From NCBI RefSeq assembly GCF_900091955.1, contig NZ_FMDF01000169.1, positions 1 to 41,573 of the forward strand: a stretch of DNA of 41,573 bases, in the 5' to 3' direction. The notes beneath the pieces were generated by a model that worked only from the letters and a program-made list of their open reading frames with translations, had not been told where the DNA came from and searched no databases. A program made the position numbers and the translations under genes. Position 1 is the stretch's first letter; each line of letters begins with the position of its first letter. Positions 35,312 to 41,573 of this stretch are shown in pieces. The stretch comes from Streptomyces sp. Ncost-T10-10d. GTDB taxonomy: Bacteria; Actinomycetota; Actinomycetes; Streptomycetales; Streptomycetaceae.

Positions 35312-36789
35312 GATCGGTACGGGCCAGGGCCGCACTCGGTGCCACGGTCGTGGTCGCGGTCGCACTGGTCGGCGCCGGGCTCGCCGTACTCCTCGTCCTG
35401 CGCGCCAACCTCACCGACCAGGCGGGGCTGCAGGCCGAGGTGGCGGCCCGTGAGGTGGCCGGGCAACTGGCCCTCGACGTGCCGTACGACCGGCTGGAGA
35501 TGCGCGAGGAGGAGGACCATCCGGTCCAGGTGACCGACGACGACGGGCGCGTGGTGGCCGTCTCCAAGGACCTGGGGGCGATCTCCGGCACCGGTACGGA
35601 CCAGGTCGGGCCGGCCCCGTCACCGGCCGCGGAAAGTTCCACCGGTTCCGGCGACGACGGAAGCGACGACGGACGCGATGACAACGGACGCGACGACGAC
35701 AACGGCGACGACCACGGCGGTCACGGCATCCCGGGCCGGGGTGAAGTCGACTCCGATGACCCGGACTTCAGCAACGGCACCGCCACCATCGACGGGGACA
35801 CGGCCGACTACCGCTTCGCGTCGGTCCGGGCGACCACCTCGGCCGGGGTGACCCTGACCGTCCACGCGGGCGCCCCGCTGGCCGCCGAGCAGGAGGCCGT
35901 GGGCACCGTGCGCCGGGCGATGCTGATCGGGCTGCCGGTGCTGCTGCTCGTCGTCGCCGGGGTCACCTGGCTGGTGACCCGGCGGGCGCTGCGCCCGGTC
36001 GAGGGCATCCGGCGCGAGATGGCCGCGATCACCGCGTCCGAGGATCTGAGCCGGCGGGTACCGGAGCCCGGATCGCGCGACGAGATCGCCCGGCTCGCCC
36101 GAACCACCAACGAGACCCTGACGGCCCTGGAGGCGTCGGTGAACCGGCAGCGGCGCTTCGTGGCGGACGCCTCGCACGAACTGCGCAGCCCGATCGCCTC
36201 CCTGCGTACCCAGCTGGAGGTGGGTGCGGCGCACCCGGAGCTGCTGGACGTGCCGGGCGCCGTCGCCGACACCGTACGGTTGCAGGCGCTGGCGGCCGAT
36301 CTGCTGCTGCTGGCCCGGCTGGACGCGGGGGAGCGGCCGGGCCGTACGGCGCTGGATCTGGGCGCGCTGGTCCATGAGGAGGTCTCGCAGCGCACCGGCG
36401 ACCGGATTCCGGTGGCGGTGTCCGTGCCGGACTCCGGTGCGTTCGAAGTGGCCGGTTCGCGTGGGCAGTTGGCGCGGGTGATCGGCAATCTGCTGGACAA
36501 CGCCGAGCGTCATGCTGAGCGCGCGGTGGCGGTCTCGCTGCGTGCGGAGCGGGGCGGCGTGGTCGTCGCGGTCACCGACGACGGGGCGGGGGTGCCGCCG
36601 GACGAGCGCGAGCGGATCTTCGAACGATTCGTGCGCCTGGACGACGCCCGTACGCGGGACGAGGGCGGCGCCGGTCTCGGCCTGGCCATCGCCCGTGACG
36701 TCGCGGCCCGACACGGCGGCCGGCTGACGGTGGACGGTGCGCCGGAGGGCGGCGCGCGGTTCGAGCTGTGGCTGCCGAGCGCCGGTTGA
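35308..36789 (+). CDS. rapA2: EnvZ-type sensor histidine kinase (RapA2-like) with acidic sensor loop
   Basis: 493-residue sensor kinase. Helix 1 (about 10-32) and helix 2 (about 204-224) enclose a 170-residue extracytoplasmic domain. Residues 112-160 of this are Asp/Gly-rich (SGDDGSDDGRDDNGRDDDNG, then HGGHG). A HAMP domain (RRALRPVEGIRREMAAI...) is followed by HisKA with H290 in FVADASHELRSPIASL. HATPase motifs are the N-box IGNLLDNAERHAE, the DDGAGVPPDERERIFERF region and GGAGLGLAIARDVAARHGG. GTG 35308 overlaps the regulator stop, so the pair is coupled. The acidic loop may bind cations, and a similar tract is in the divergent PepSY protein. Symbol by synteny (SCO5404). Confidence 0.88.
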   Translation: MRSVRARAALGATVVVAVALVGAGLAVLLVLRANLTDQAGLQAEVAAREVAGQLALDVPYDRLEMREEEDHPVQVTDDDGRVVAVSKDLGAISGTGTDQVGPAPSPAAESSTGSGDDGSDDGRDDNGRDDDNGDDHGGHGIPGRGEVDSDDPDFSNGTATIDGDTADYRFASVRATTSAGVTLTVHAGAPLAAEQEAVGTVRRAMLIGLPVLLLVVAGVTWLVTRRALRPVEGIRREMAAITASEDLSRRVPEPGSRDEIARLARTTNETLTALEASVNRQRRFVADASHELRSPIASLRTQLEVGAAHPELLDVPGAVADTVRLQALAADLLLLARLDAGERPGRTALDLGALVHEEVSQRTGDRIPVAVSVPDSGAFEVAGSRGQLARVIGNLLDNAERHAERAVAVSLRAERGGVVVAVTDDGAGVPPDERERIFERFVRLDDARTRDEGGAGLGLAIARDVAARHGGRLTVDGAPEGGARFELWLPSAG

Positions 36790-36808
36790 ACACCGCCCCC
36801 GTCGCGCA

Positions 36809-37285
36809 TCACACCTTGCCGCGGCGCCCCCGCAGATGATCCGCGACCGGCGCCAGTGCCGCGTGCAGGTCCGCCAGTGCCTCCGGCGTCAACAGGTCCA
36901 TGAAGTGCTTGCGCACCGACGCCACGTGGTGGGGCGCCACCTTCCGCATCGTCTCCGCACCCTCATCGGTGAGGACCGCGAACAGTCCGCGGCGGTCCGA
37001 CTCGCAGTTCACCCTGCGGACCAGTCCCGCGTTCTCCATGCGGGTGATCTGATGGGAGAGCCTGCTCTTGGACTGCAGCGTCGCGGCGGCGAGGTCGCTC
37101 ATCCGCATGCGCTGGTCGTCCGACTCCGAGAGGTTCACCAGGATCTCGTAGTCGTTGTTGGTCAGGCCGAACGGCTGGAGATCCTTCTCCAGCTGGTGCA
37201 TCAGCAGCCTGCTGACGTCCAGGTGGGTGCGCCAGGCGCACTGCTCCGCGTCATTCAGCCAGCGTGTGGCCGTCTCGGTCTCCAT
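36809..37285 (-). CDS. MarR family transcriptional regulator
   Basis: 158-residue winged-helix regulator. A helical N-terminus (AEQCAWRTHLDVSRLLMHQLEKDLQPFGLTNNDYEILVNLSE) precedes the DNA-binding region MRMSDLAAATLQSKSRLSHQITRMENAGLVRRVNCESDRRGLFAVLTDEG, with the wing DRRG typical of MarR. It is transcribed alone on the minus strand, and a candidate -10 lies only six bases before the ATG, with no ribosome site, so the mRNA is probably leaderless. The target is not apparent; the upstream AIM24 genes point the same way but are separated by a large hairpin. Confidence 0.93.
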   Translation of the reverse strand: METETATRWLNDAEQCAWRTHLDVSRLLMHQLEKDLQPFGLTNNDYEILVNLSESDDQRMRMSDLAAATLQSKSRLSHQITRMENAGLVRRVNCESDRRGLFAVLTDEGAETMRKVAPHHVASVRKHFMDLLTPEALADLHAALAPVADHLRGRRGKV

Positions 37286-37291
37286 GTATGG

Positions 37292-37305
37292 ATTCTACCT
37301 AAGAA
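37292..37305 (-). promoter_or_regulatory. Candidate leaderless promoter and possible MarR site
   Basis: On the minus strand TAGAAT (37292-37297) is six bases from the MarR ATG and no Shine-Dalgarno sequence is present. It overlaps the partly symmetric TTCTACCTAAGAA (37293-37305), which could be an autoregulatory site. No good -35 is seen. Confidence 0.45.
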
Positions 37306-37328
37306 GTTGAAAGCCGGACGAAGGTGGG

Positions 37329-37400
37329 GGAGTGTGACGCCCGGCACTCGCCCGTGGACGGGTCCGGGTGCGGGGTGCAGACGGTTCGACGTCACACTCC
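37329..37400 (-). terminator. Large nested hairpin after the AIM24 operon
   Basis: Perfect outer arms GGAGTGTGACG (37329-37339) / CGTCACACTCC (37390-37400) enclose an inner stem CCCGT (37351-37355) / ACGGG (37358-37362). It lies in the 127-base gap between the last AIM24 gene and the MarR start. Probable terminator that insulates marR. Confidence 0.65.
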
Positions 37401-37412
37401 GCAGACTACCGT

Positions 37413-38177
37413 TCACAAACCGAAGCGGCGTTGGAGGTCCCCGAGCTGACCGGGCAGACGGGGTGCGGAGCCAGGTTGACCCGCACCACCCGGCACCCCG
37501 GCCTGCGCCGGCGTCGCCCCCGTCGGCTGCTCGGGCATCAGGATCTCGGTCGACTGGAGCAGCACCGTACCCGCCCCGACGAACTCGAACTGGTGCTCCT
37601 CGCCCGACGTCCCGCCGATCCCGGTCAGCGACCTGAGCCCGCCCATCACACCCGTCATGTAGCCGTGGTCGTAGTGGTGGCACGGCGAGGGGCAGTCCGC
37701 CCAGCCCACCAGCGCCTGTGGATCGACCCGCAGCGGCGGCTCCATGAACACCACCGGACCGTTGGACGCGGCCACGAACTTTCCCGTACCGATCAGTGTC
37801 AGAAAGCCCGGCACGATGGACTGCTTGAGTGCCAGGGTCGGCTGGTACGCGAGGAGGTTGCCGGACCGGATCGTCAGGTTCCCGTCCTCCAGGTCGTACG
37901 AGTTCACGTCGAAGGCGCGGTCGGCGAGGAGCATCTTGCCGCTGCCTTCGGCCACCACCCAGTCGCTCGCGTGCAGCGGCGAGTGGAAGCTCGTACGGAT
38001 CAGCCGCTCGAAGCGGCCGTGGCCGATGCCGTTGAACTCGATCCGCCCGTAATAGGCGATCATCTTGCCCTTCTGCAGGAACCACTGGCTCCCCTTGAGC
38101 TCCACGCAGAAGGTGTACGAGTTGACGTTGTCGTCCGACGGCAGCGTCATCGGGTCGAAGACCACGGGCGTGCTCAC
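37413..38177 (-). CDS. AIM24 family protein, third of three, with Cys/His cluster
   Basis: 254-residue AIM24/DUF124 family protein, a beta-rich fold (repeated GxGx strands such as VVAEGSGKMLLAD and LIGTGKFVAASNG). The conserved element RVDPQALVGWADCPSPCHHYDHGYMTG (150-176) holds C162, C166, H167, H168 and H171, which could bind a metal; the other two paralogues here lack it. The C-terminal 45 residues are Gly/Pro/Ala-rich and end LGDLQRRFGL. The start overlaps the upstream gene stop by four bases. Bacterial AIM24 proteins have no settled function; the eukaryotic namesake is mitochondrial. Confidence 0.9.
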   Translation of the reverse strand: MSTPVVFDPMTLPSDDNVNSYTFCVELKGSQWFLQKGKMIAYYGRIEFNGIGHGRFERLIRTSFHSPLHASDWVVAEGSGKMLLADRAFDVNSYDLEDGNLTIRSGNLLAYQPTLALKQSIVPGFLTLIGTGKFVAASNGPVVFMEPPLRVDPQALVGWADCPSPCHHYDHGYMTGVMGGLRSLTGIGGTSGEEHQFEFVGAGTVLLQSTEILMPEQPTGATPAQAGVPGGAGQPGSAPRLPGQLGDLQRRFGL

Positions 38178-38824
38178 AGCTTCTCCTCCGAGGCCTGGAC
38201 GTACACCGCGCCACTGCCGCTCAGCTCCAGCTGGAACGCCTCGCCGGAGCCGCGCCCCACCATGTCGCGCCAGCCGAGCGCGGTGGAGAGCTTGTTGCGT
38301 ACGTCGCCGTGGTGGGCGACATACGCCTGCGGGTCCACATGCACCTCGCGGCCCGGCGCGATCGGCAGCTCGATCACCCCGCCGTGGGCCATCACCGCGA
38401 CCGCGCCATGCCCCTTGAGGGTGGTGGTGAACAGGCCCTGCCCGGTCACCTGGCCGCGCACCATGCCCATCACTCCGCCCTGCGAACCCATGAACATCGT
38501 GCCCTGCTGCAGCGTCCCGTCGAAGGCGAGTAGTCGGTCGGCCTCCACGTACAGGGTGTCGCCGGACAGGTTGATCACCTGGATGTGATGGCCGCCGTGG
38601 CCGAACATCACCGTGCCGCTGCCCTCCACCGTCATCAGCGGCGTCGCCTCGTTCGCCACCCGGCGGCCGATCATCGACATCACACCGCCCTGGCCGCCCT
38701 GGATGTTCGGCGTGAACGACACCTCGCCGCGGTAGGCGAGCATCGCGCCGCGCTGGCTGTACATCTTCTGGCCGGGGAGCACCGTCGCCTCGACCATCTT
38801 CGAGTTGATCTCACGGAACGGCAT
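38174..38824 (-). CDS. AIM24 family protein, second of three
   Basis: 216-residue AIM24 protein beginning MPFREINSKMVEATVLPGQKMYSQRGAMLAYRGEVSFTP. It has a Gly/Met-rich middle (GGQGGVMSMIGRRV, MGSQGGVMGMVRG) and the family element HVDPQAYVAHHGDVRNKL, ending VYVQASEEKL. ATG 38824 shares its A with the stop of the upstream gene (TGATG), so the three genes are translationally chained. The 4-base overlap with the next gene supports one operon. No signal peptide. It is most similar to the first gene (GQGLFTTTLKGHGAVAVMAHGG against GNGLFTTTVEGTGQVAIMSDG). Confidence 0.9.
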   Translation of the reverse strand: MPFREINSKMVEATVLPGQKMYSQRGAMLAYRGEVSFTPNIQGGQGGVMSMIGRRVANEATPLMTVEGSGTVMFGHGGHHIQVINLSGDTLYVEADRLLAFDGTLQQGTMFMGSQGGVMGMVRGQVTGQGLFTTTLKGHGAVAVMAHGGVIELPIAPGREVHVDPQAYVAHHGDVRNKLSTALGWRDMVGRGSGEAFQLELSGSGAVYVQASEEKL

Positions 38825-39456
38825 CAGACATCGCCCCCGATGGTGTTCCGCTCGCTCGGCTGCACATAGACGAGTCCCTCGCCCTCGAACCGGATCTGGA
38901 AGGACTCGCCCGAGCCCTCGCCCATCAGCGTCCGGAAGTTCACCCCGGACTGGAAGTGCTGTTGCAGATTGCCCTGATGCGCGATGTAGGCGCCGGGGTC
39001 GACGCACAGCGGGTACTGGGCCGAGACCCGCAGCGCCACGGCCGAACCGTCCGACATGATCGCCACCTGCCCGGTGCCCTCGACGGTGGTGGTGAACAGG
39101 CCGTTGCCCGTCGCCCCGCCACGCAGGCCGGTGAAGGTGGTTCCGGTGCGCAGCCCGGCGTCGGTGCAGAGCAGATTGCTCGCCTCGACATAGAGCTTGT
39201 CGCCGTGCAGCGAGACGAGGCTGATCTCGCTCGCCCGGTCGGCGAAGTAACAGGTGCCCTGCCCGGTCACCTCCATCACGGTCATCTGCTCGCCGGTCAG
39301 CCGGCGGGTCACCATGCCGCGCAGGCCGTCGCCGCCGCCGGTCATCTTCTTGAACGTCATCCGGCCGTCGTACGCGACCATCGAGCCGTTCTTCGCCTTG
39401 ACGGCGTCACCGGCCAGGTCGACGGCGAGCGTTCTGCTGCCTTGGAGTCGGAACAT
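38824..39456 (-). CDS. AIM24 family protein, first of three
   Basis: 210-residue AIM24 protein starting MFRLQGSRTLAVDLAGDAVKAKNGSMVAYDGRMTFKKMTGGGDGL. The family element is CVDPGAYIAHQGNLQQHFQSG and the end is GLVYVQPSERNTIGGDV. ATG 39456 fits the alignment with the second gene; a GTG two codons upstream is possible. It is the first gene of the operon, preceded by a 280-base divergent region with palindromes. Like its paralogues it has no signal peptide or membrane helix, so a cytoplasmic or peripheral location is likely. Confidence 0.88.
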   Translation of the reverse strand: MFRLQGSRTLAVDLAGDAVKAKNGSMVAYDGRMTFKKMTGGGDGLRGMVTRRLTGEQMTVMEVTGQGTCYFADRASEISLVSLHGDKLYVEASNLLCTDAGLRTGTTFTGLRGGATGNGLFTTTVEGTGQVAIMSDGSAVALRVSAQYPLCVDPGAYIAHQGNLQQHFQSGVNFRTLMGEGSGESFQIRFEGEGLVYVQPSERNTIGGDV

Positions 39457-39546
39457 TGCCACGGACCGACGGTATCGGCAGGACCCCGGCCGGGACAGGG
39501 CCCTGGGGAGGAACGGGCCCCCTGAACCGCCCCTGATACGCATCCG

Positions 39547-39580
39547 GTACGGGACCCGTACGCAATCGGGACGTATCCCG
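39547..39580. promoter_or_regulatory. Palindromes upstream of the AIM24 operon
   Basis: GTACGGG-A-CCCGTAC (39547-39561) is a perfect 7-bp-arm palindrome. CGGGA (39567-39571) / TCCCG (39576-39580) follows at once. Candidate operator sites in the divergent AIM24/DUF3817 region. Confidence 0.5.
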
Positions 39581-39684
39581 CACGGGGCGACGACGGAACG
39601 GGCCGGGGCCCGGCGGCGGCACGTGACCGGACACATAGGGCCCCGGCACCCGGCGCCGCCCGTGCCGATGCCACAATGGGTTCC

Positions 39685-39706
39685 GCTTGTGCCTGTATTC
39701 ACAAGC
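39685..39706 (+). promoter_or_regulatory. Inverted repeat upstream of the DUF3817 gene
   Basis: GCTTGTG (39685-39691) and CACAAGC (39700-39706), perfect arms with an eight-base AT-rich centre, end 30 bases before the start codon. Operator or leader hairpin. It does not resemble a TPP riboswitch. Confidence 0.5.
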
Positions 39707-39736
39707 CGTCACGATCCTCCCACCGAAGGTGCCCTC

Positions 39737-40087
39737 GTGGACATCAAGACCGCTACCGCCCTGCACCGGCTGCGCCTCATCTCGATTCCCGAGGCGCTCT
39801 CCTTCCCTGCGCTGATCATCTTTGGCTCGATCCTCAGCCGGGTCTCCGACATCGACTTCCTGATGATGCCGCTCGGCATCATCCACGGTGTGCTCTTCGT
39901 GATCTACGCCGTGCTGCTGCTCGATGTCTGGTCCAAGACCAAGTGGCCGCTGAAGCGCGTCGCGTTCTTCTTCCTGCTCGCGCTGCTGCCGTTCGGCGGG
40001 CTGTACGGCGACAAGGTGCTCAAGCGCTACGAGGCCGACGGCGTCATCGCCGCCCGCGCCCGCCGGGAAGGCGTGGTCAGCGCGTGA
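39737..40087 (+). CDS. DUF3817 family membrane protein
   Basis: 116-residue integral membrane protein of the DUF3817 family, common in actinobacteria. It begins VDIKTATALHRLRLISIPEALSFPALIIFGSIL and has three helices, including LGIIHGVLFVIYAVLLLDVW and VAFFFLLALLPFGGLYGDKVL. The frame is open far upstream, but GTG 39737 with GAAGGTG before it gives the family-length product. Its stop overlaps the next start as GTGA, so the pair is translationally coupled. Function unknown; coupling to a thiamine-binding-type protein hints at a shared role. Confidence 0.88.
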   Translation: MDIKTATALHRLRLISIPEALSFPALIIFGSILSRVSDIDFLMMPLGIIHGVLFVIYAVLLLDVWSKTKWPLKRVAFFFLLALLPFGGLYGDKVLKRYEADGVIAARARREGVVSA

Positions 40088-40383
40088 TCGTCGCGTTCTC
40101 GGTCAGTCCGCTGGGCGTCGGTGAGGATGTCGGCGAGTACGTCGCCGACGCCGTCCGGGTCGTCCGCGAGTCCGGGCTGCCCAACCGCACGGACGCCATG
40201 TTCACCTCCATCGAGGGGGAGTGGGACGAGGTCATGGACGTCGTCAAGCGGGCCGTCGCCGCCGTCGAGGCCCGCGCCGGACGCGTCTCCCTCGTGCTGA
40301 AGGCCGACATCCGCCCCGGCGTCACCGACGGCCTGACCTCCAAGGTCGAGACGGTCGAGCGGTATCTCGCCGAGACGGACTGA
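40084..40383 (+). CDS. MTH1187 family thiamine-binding protein
   Basis: 99-residue protein of the MTH1187/YkoF-like family (ferredoxin-like fold, DUF77), members of which bind thiamine. Landmarks are IVAFSVSPLGVGEDVGEYVADAVRVVRESGLPNRTDAMFTSIEGEWDEVMDVVKRAV and SLVLKADIRPGVTDGLTSKVETVERYL. GTG 40084 overlaps the DUF3817 stop. Cytoplasmic; whether it stores, senses or buffers thiamine is not known. Followed by a strong terminator. Confidence 0.93.
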   Translation: MIVAFSVSPLGVGEDVGEYVADAVRVVRESGLPNRTDAMFTSIEGEWDEVMDVVKRAVAAVEARAGRVSLVLKADIRPGVTDGLTSKVETVERYLAETD

Positions 40384-40406
40384 CGCTCCGTCCGACTGCG
40401 TGACCC

Positions 40407-40439
40407 GACGAGCCCCCGGCCCACGGCCGGGGGCTCGTC
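40407..40439. terminator. Strong convergent terminator
   Basis: Perfect 15-bp stem GACGAGCCCCCGGCC (40407-40421) / GGCCGGGGGCTCGTC (40425-40439) with a three-base loop. It lies between the thiamine-binding gene and the ArsR-like gene, which converge. Confidence 0.9.
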
Positions 40440-40448
40440 CCGCTTCTG

Positions 40449-41447
40449 TCACTCCCACGGGCGGTGCTCCGGTACCGCCAGCGCGATCCCGAGCGGCGTC
40501 CGCTCGTACAGCACCTGGTGTCCGTACCGGCGCGAGGTGAGCAGCCCCGCCGCGCGCAGCACCGACAGATGCTCCGACACGGAGGAGGGCGCGAGGCCCA
40601 GCCGGTGCGCGAGGGCGCTCGTCCCGGCCGGTTCGTCGAGCGCGCACAGGACATCGGCCCGCGCTCGCCCGAGCAGCCGCGCGAGCGCCTGTGGCGTACG
40701 GTCCGCGGGCCGCGTCCACAGACTGCCGATTCCGCGCGCCGGATAGATCACCGCGGGCTGCCAGGGCGGCTCGTACCCGCTCACCACATCCGGCCAGGCG
40801 AAGACGCTCGGCATCAGGACGAGGCCCTGCCCGCCGAGCACCCGGGAGTGCCGCCCCTTCATCCCGACCAGCGAGAGCGTCGAGTCCGTCCAGCTCAGCT
40901 GGGGGCTCAGCTCGCCCAGCAGCCGGGCGAAGCCGACCTCGGCGAGGCGGCGCGAGTGGTACGCGATATCCGCCTCCAGCAGCGCGCGCAGCCGCGGCCA
41001 GTCCGGCTCGACCAGCACCTGCCAGGCCTGCTCCATCAGTGCGGCCAGCTCCCGAAGTGTCCGCGCGGGATCGGCGAGCATCGCCCGCCCGGCGGGGGAG
41101 TCCAGCGCCCCCGGCTGGTCGGTGAGGGCCAGCGCCAGGTCCTCACGGATGAGCAGCGGATCGATGGCGCGCACACCGGCGATCTCCTCCTCGAACGAGG
41201 TATAGGGCCCGGCCGGCGGCGGGCAGAGAAAGTCCGGGTTGTGCCCGCTCTCCGGCATCAGCAACCAGAGCGGTGCGAGATCGAGGCCCGCGGCGGCGCT
41301 CCGGATGCGCCTCAGCCAGGGCTGGTGGTAGCCGTGCTGCCCCGGGCGCAGAACGGTGCGCACCGCGGCCTGCGTCTCCCAGAGCGGGGAGAGGGCGAAC
41401 CGGCAGCGGAGCAGATCGCTCTCCTCGAAATGCAGATGGAACGGCAT
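40449..41447 (-). CDS. ArsR-like winged-helix regulator with long N-terminal domain (DUF5937 type)
   Basis: 332-residue transcription factor. The first 230 residues are a ligand or dimer domain of the type seen in Streptomyces DUF5937 regulators (MPFHLHFEESDLLRCRFALSPLWETQAAVRTVL...). The C-terminal winged helix (about 255-320) reads LARLLGRARADVLCALDEPAGTSALAHRLGLAPSSVSEHLSVLRAAGLLTSRRYGHQVLYERTPLG, an ArsR-type helix-turn-helix. No arsenic-type cysteine motif is visible, so metal sensing is unlikely. It is divergent from the gene starting at 41522; such regulators often control an adjacent efflux gene. Confidence 0.9.
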   Translation of the reverse strand: MPFHLHFEESDLLRCRFALSPLWETQAAVRTVLRPGQHGYHQPWLRRIRSAAAGLDLAPLWLLMPESGHNPDFLCPPPAGPYTSFEEEIAGVRAIDPLLIREDLALALTDQPGALDSPAGRAMLADPARTLRELAALMEQAWQVLVEPDWPRLRALLEADIAYHSRRLAEVGFARLLGELSPQLSWTDSTLSLVGMKGRHSRVLGGQGLVLMPSVFAWPDVVSGYEPPWQPAVIYPARGIGSLWTRPADRTPQALARLLGRARADVLCALDEPAGTSALAHRLGLAPSSVSEHLSVLRAAGLLTSRRYGHQVLYERTPLGIALAVPEHRPWE

Positions 41448-41521
41448 CGGCGGCCCCTGCGAAGATTCGGCGTGAGCCGAAAGTCTACGGAGCGGCGGGT
41501 CCGGTCCTCCAAGCTGCGGCC

Positions 41522-41573
41522 ATGCCGAGCTACAGCCCCACCCCGGCGGGCGGCCCCCGCGACGAGGTGGCTC
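41522..41573 (+). CDS. Start of a divergent gene (partial, cut by window end)
   Basis: An ATG at 41522 opens a frame (MPSYSPTPAGGPRDEVA) that runs off the window. No strong ribosome site is visible. Divergent position next to a DUF5937/ArsR regulator suggests a transporter such as an MFS efflux protein, but 17 residues cannot show it. Confidence 0.35.
   Translation, partial: MPSYSPTPAGGPRDEVA

Noticed and set aside
39657..39736. Possible TPP riboswitch before the thiamine-binding-type operon
   Set aside because: The conserved CUGAGA and GCUGAGA-type core elements are not present; only a simple inverted repeat is seen.

Overview
The window is chromosomal DNA from a Streptomyces or a very close relative. 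It has very high GC and almost always G or C at codon third positions, uses GTG and TTG starts freely, and carries the Streptomyces-specific polar-growth coiled-coil genes filP and scy. Gene content and order match what I remember of the Streptomyces coelicolor core region around SCO5373-SCO5413; this comes from memory, no search was run. There are no tRNA or rRNA genes, no CRISPR array, no insertion sequence and no prophage. The region is conserved core rather than an island, and no gap between genes exceeds 300 bases.

Layout. 1-1.66 kb: end of the ATP synthase operon (atpD 3' end, atpC) and a DUF2550 membrane protein. 1.7-5.7 kb: secreted chitinase with a textbook chitin-responsive promoter and its ChiR/ChiS two-component system. 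5.8-9.3 kb: a small membrane protein, a PduO-type cobalamin adenosyltransferase, and an ABC-2 exporter pair divergent from a TetR repressor with a clear palindromic operator between them. 9.4-16.7 kb: 3-hydroxybutyryl-CoA dehydrogenase, a STAS protein, a frameshifted NTPase-like membrane protein with a Ser/Thr/Pro-rich tail, the mismatch endonuclease NucS, an SCO5389-family protein, a luciferase-like oxidoreductase and a small Cys/His protein. 16.7-20.7 kb: two tandem paralogous ABC-2 systems. 20.8-25.8 kb: filP and scy, cytoskeletal or scaffold proteins of the hyphal tip. 26-28.8 kb: methylmalonyl-CoA epimerase, thiolase and MeaB, which with the adenosyltransferase and the dehydrogenase form a scattered B12 and acyl-CoA theme. 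29-33.9 kb: two tandem membrane Ser/Thr kinases with PQQ-like beta-propeller sensor domains, the first frameshifted. 33.9-36.8 kb: a PepSY exported protein divergent from an OmpR/EnvZ-type pair (RapA1/RapA2-like). 36.8-39.5 kb: MarR regulator and three consecutive AIM24-family genes. 39.7-41.57 kb: DUF3817 membrane protein coupled to a thiamine-binding-type protein, an ArsR-like regulator and the start of a divergent gene.

The least explained elements are: (i) a short dispersed repeat present once inside a coding region and once as a copy nested within another copy in the scy leader; (ii) the AIM24 triplet; (iii) the PepSY/two-component locus, where both the exported protein and the kinase sensor loop carry Asp/His-rich tracts; and (iv) the duplicated ABC systems with Pro/Gln/Ala-rich tails and a 76-base identical tract. 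Two genes each carry a single-base shift in a G/C homopolymer, which may be sequence error. I see no clearly new defence or mobile system.
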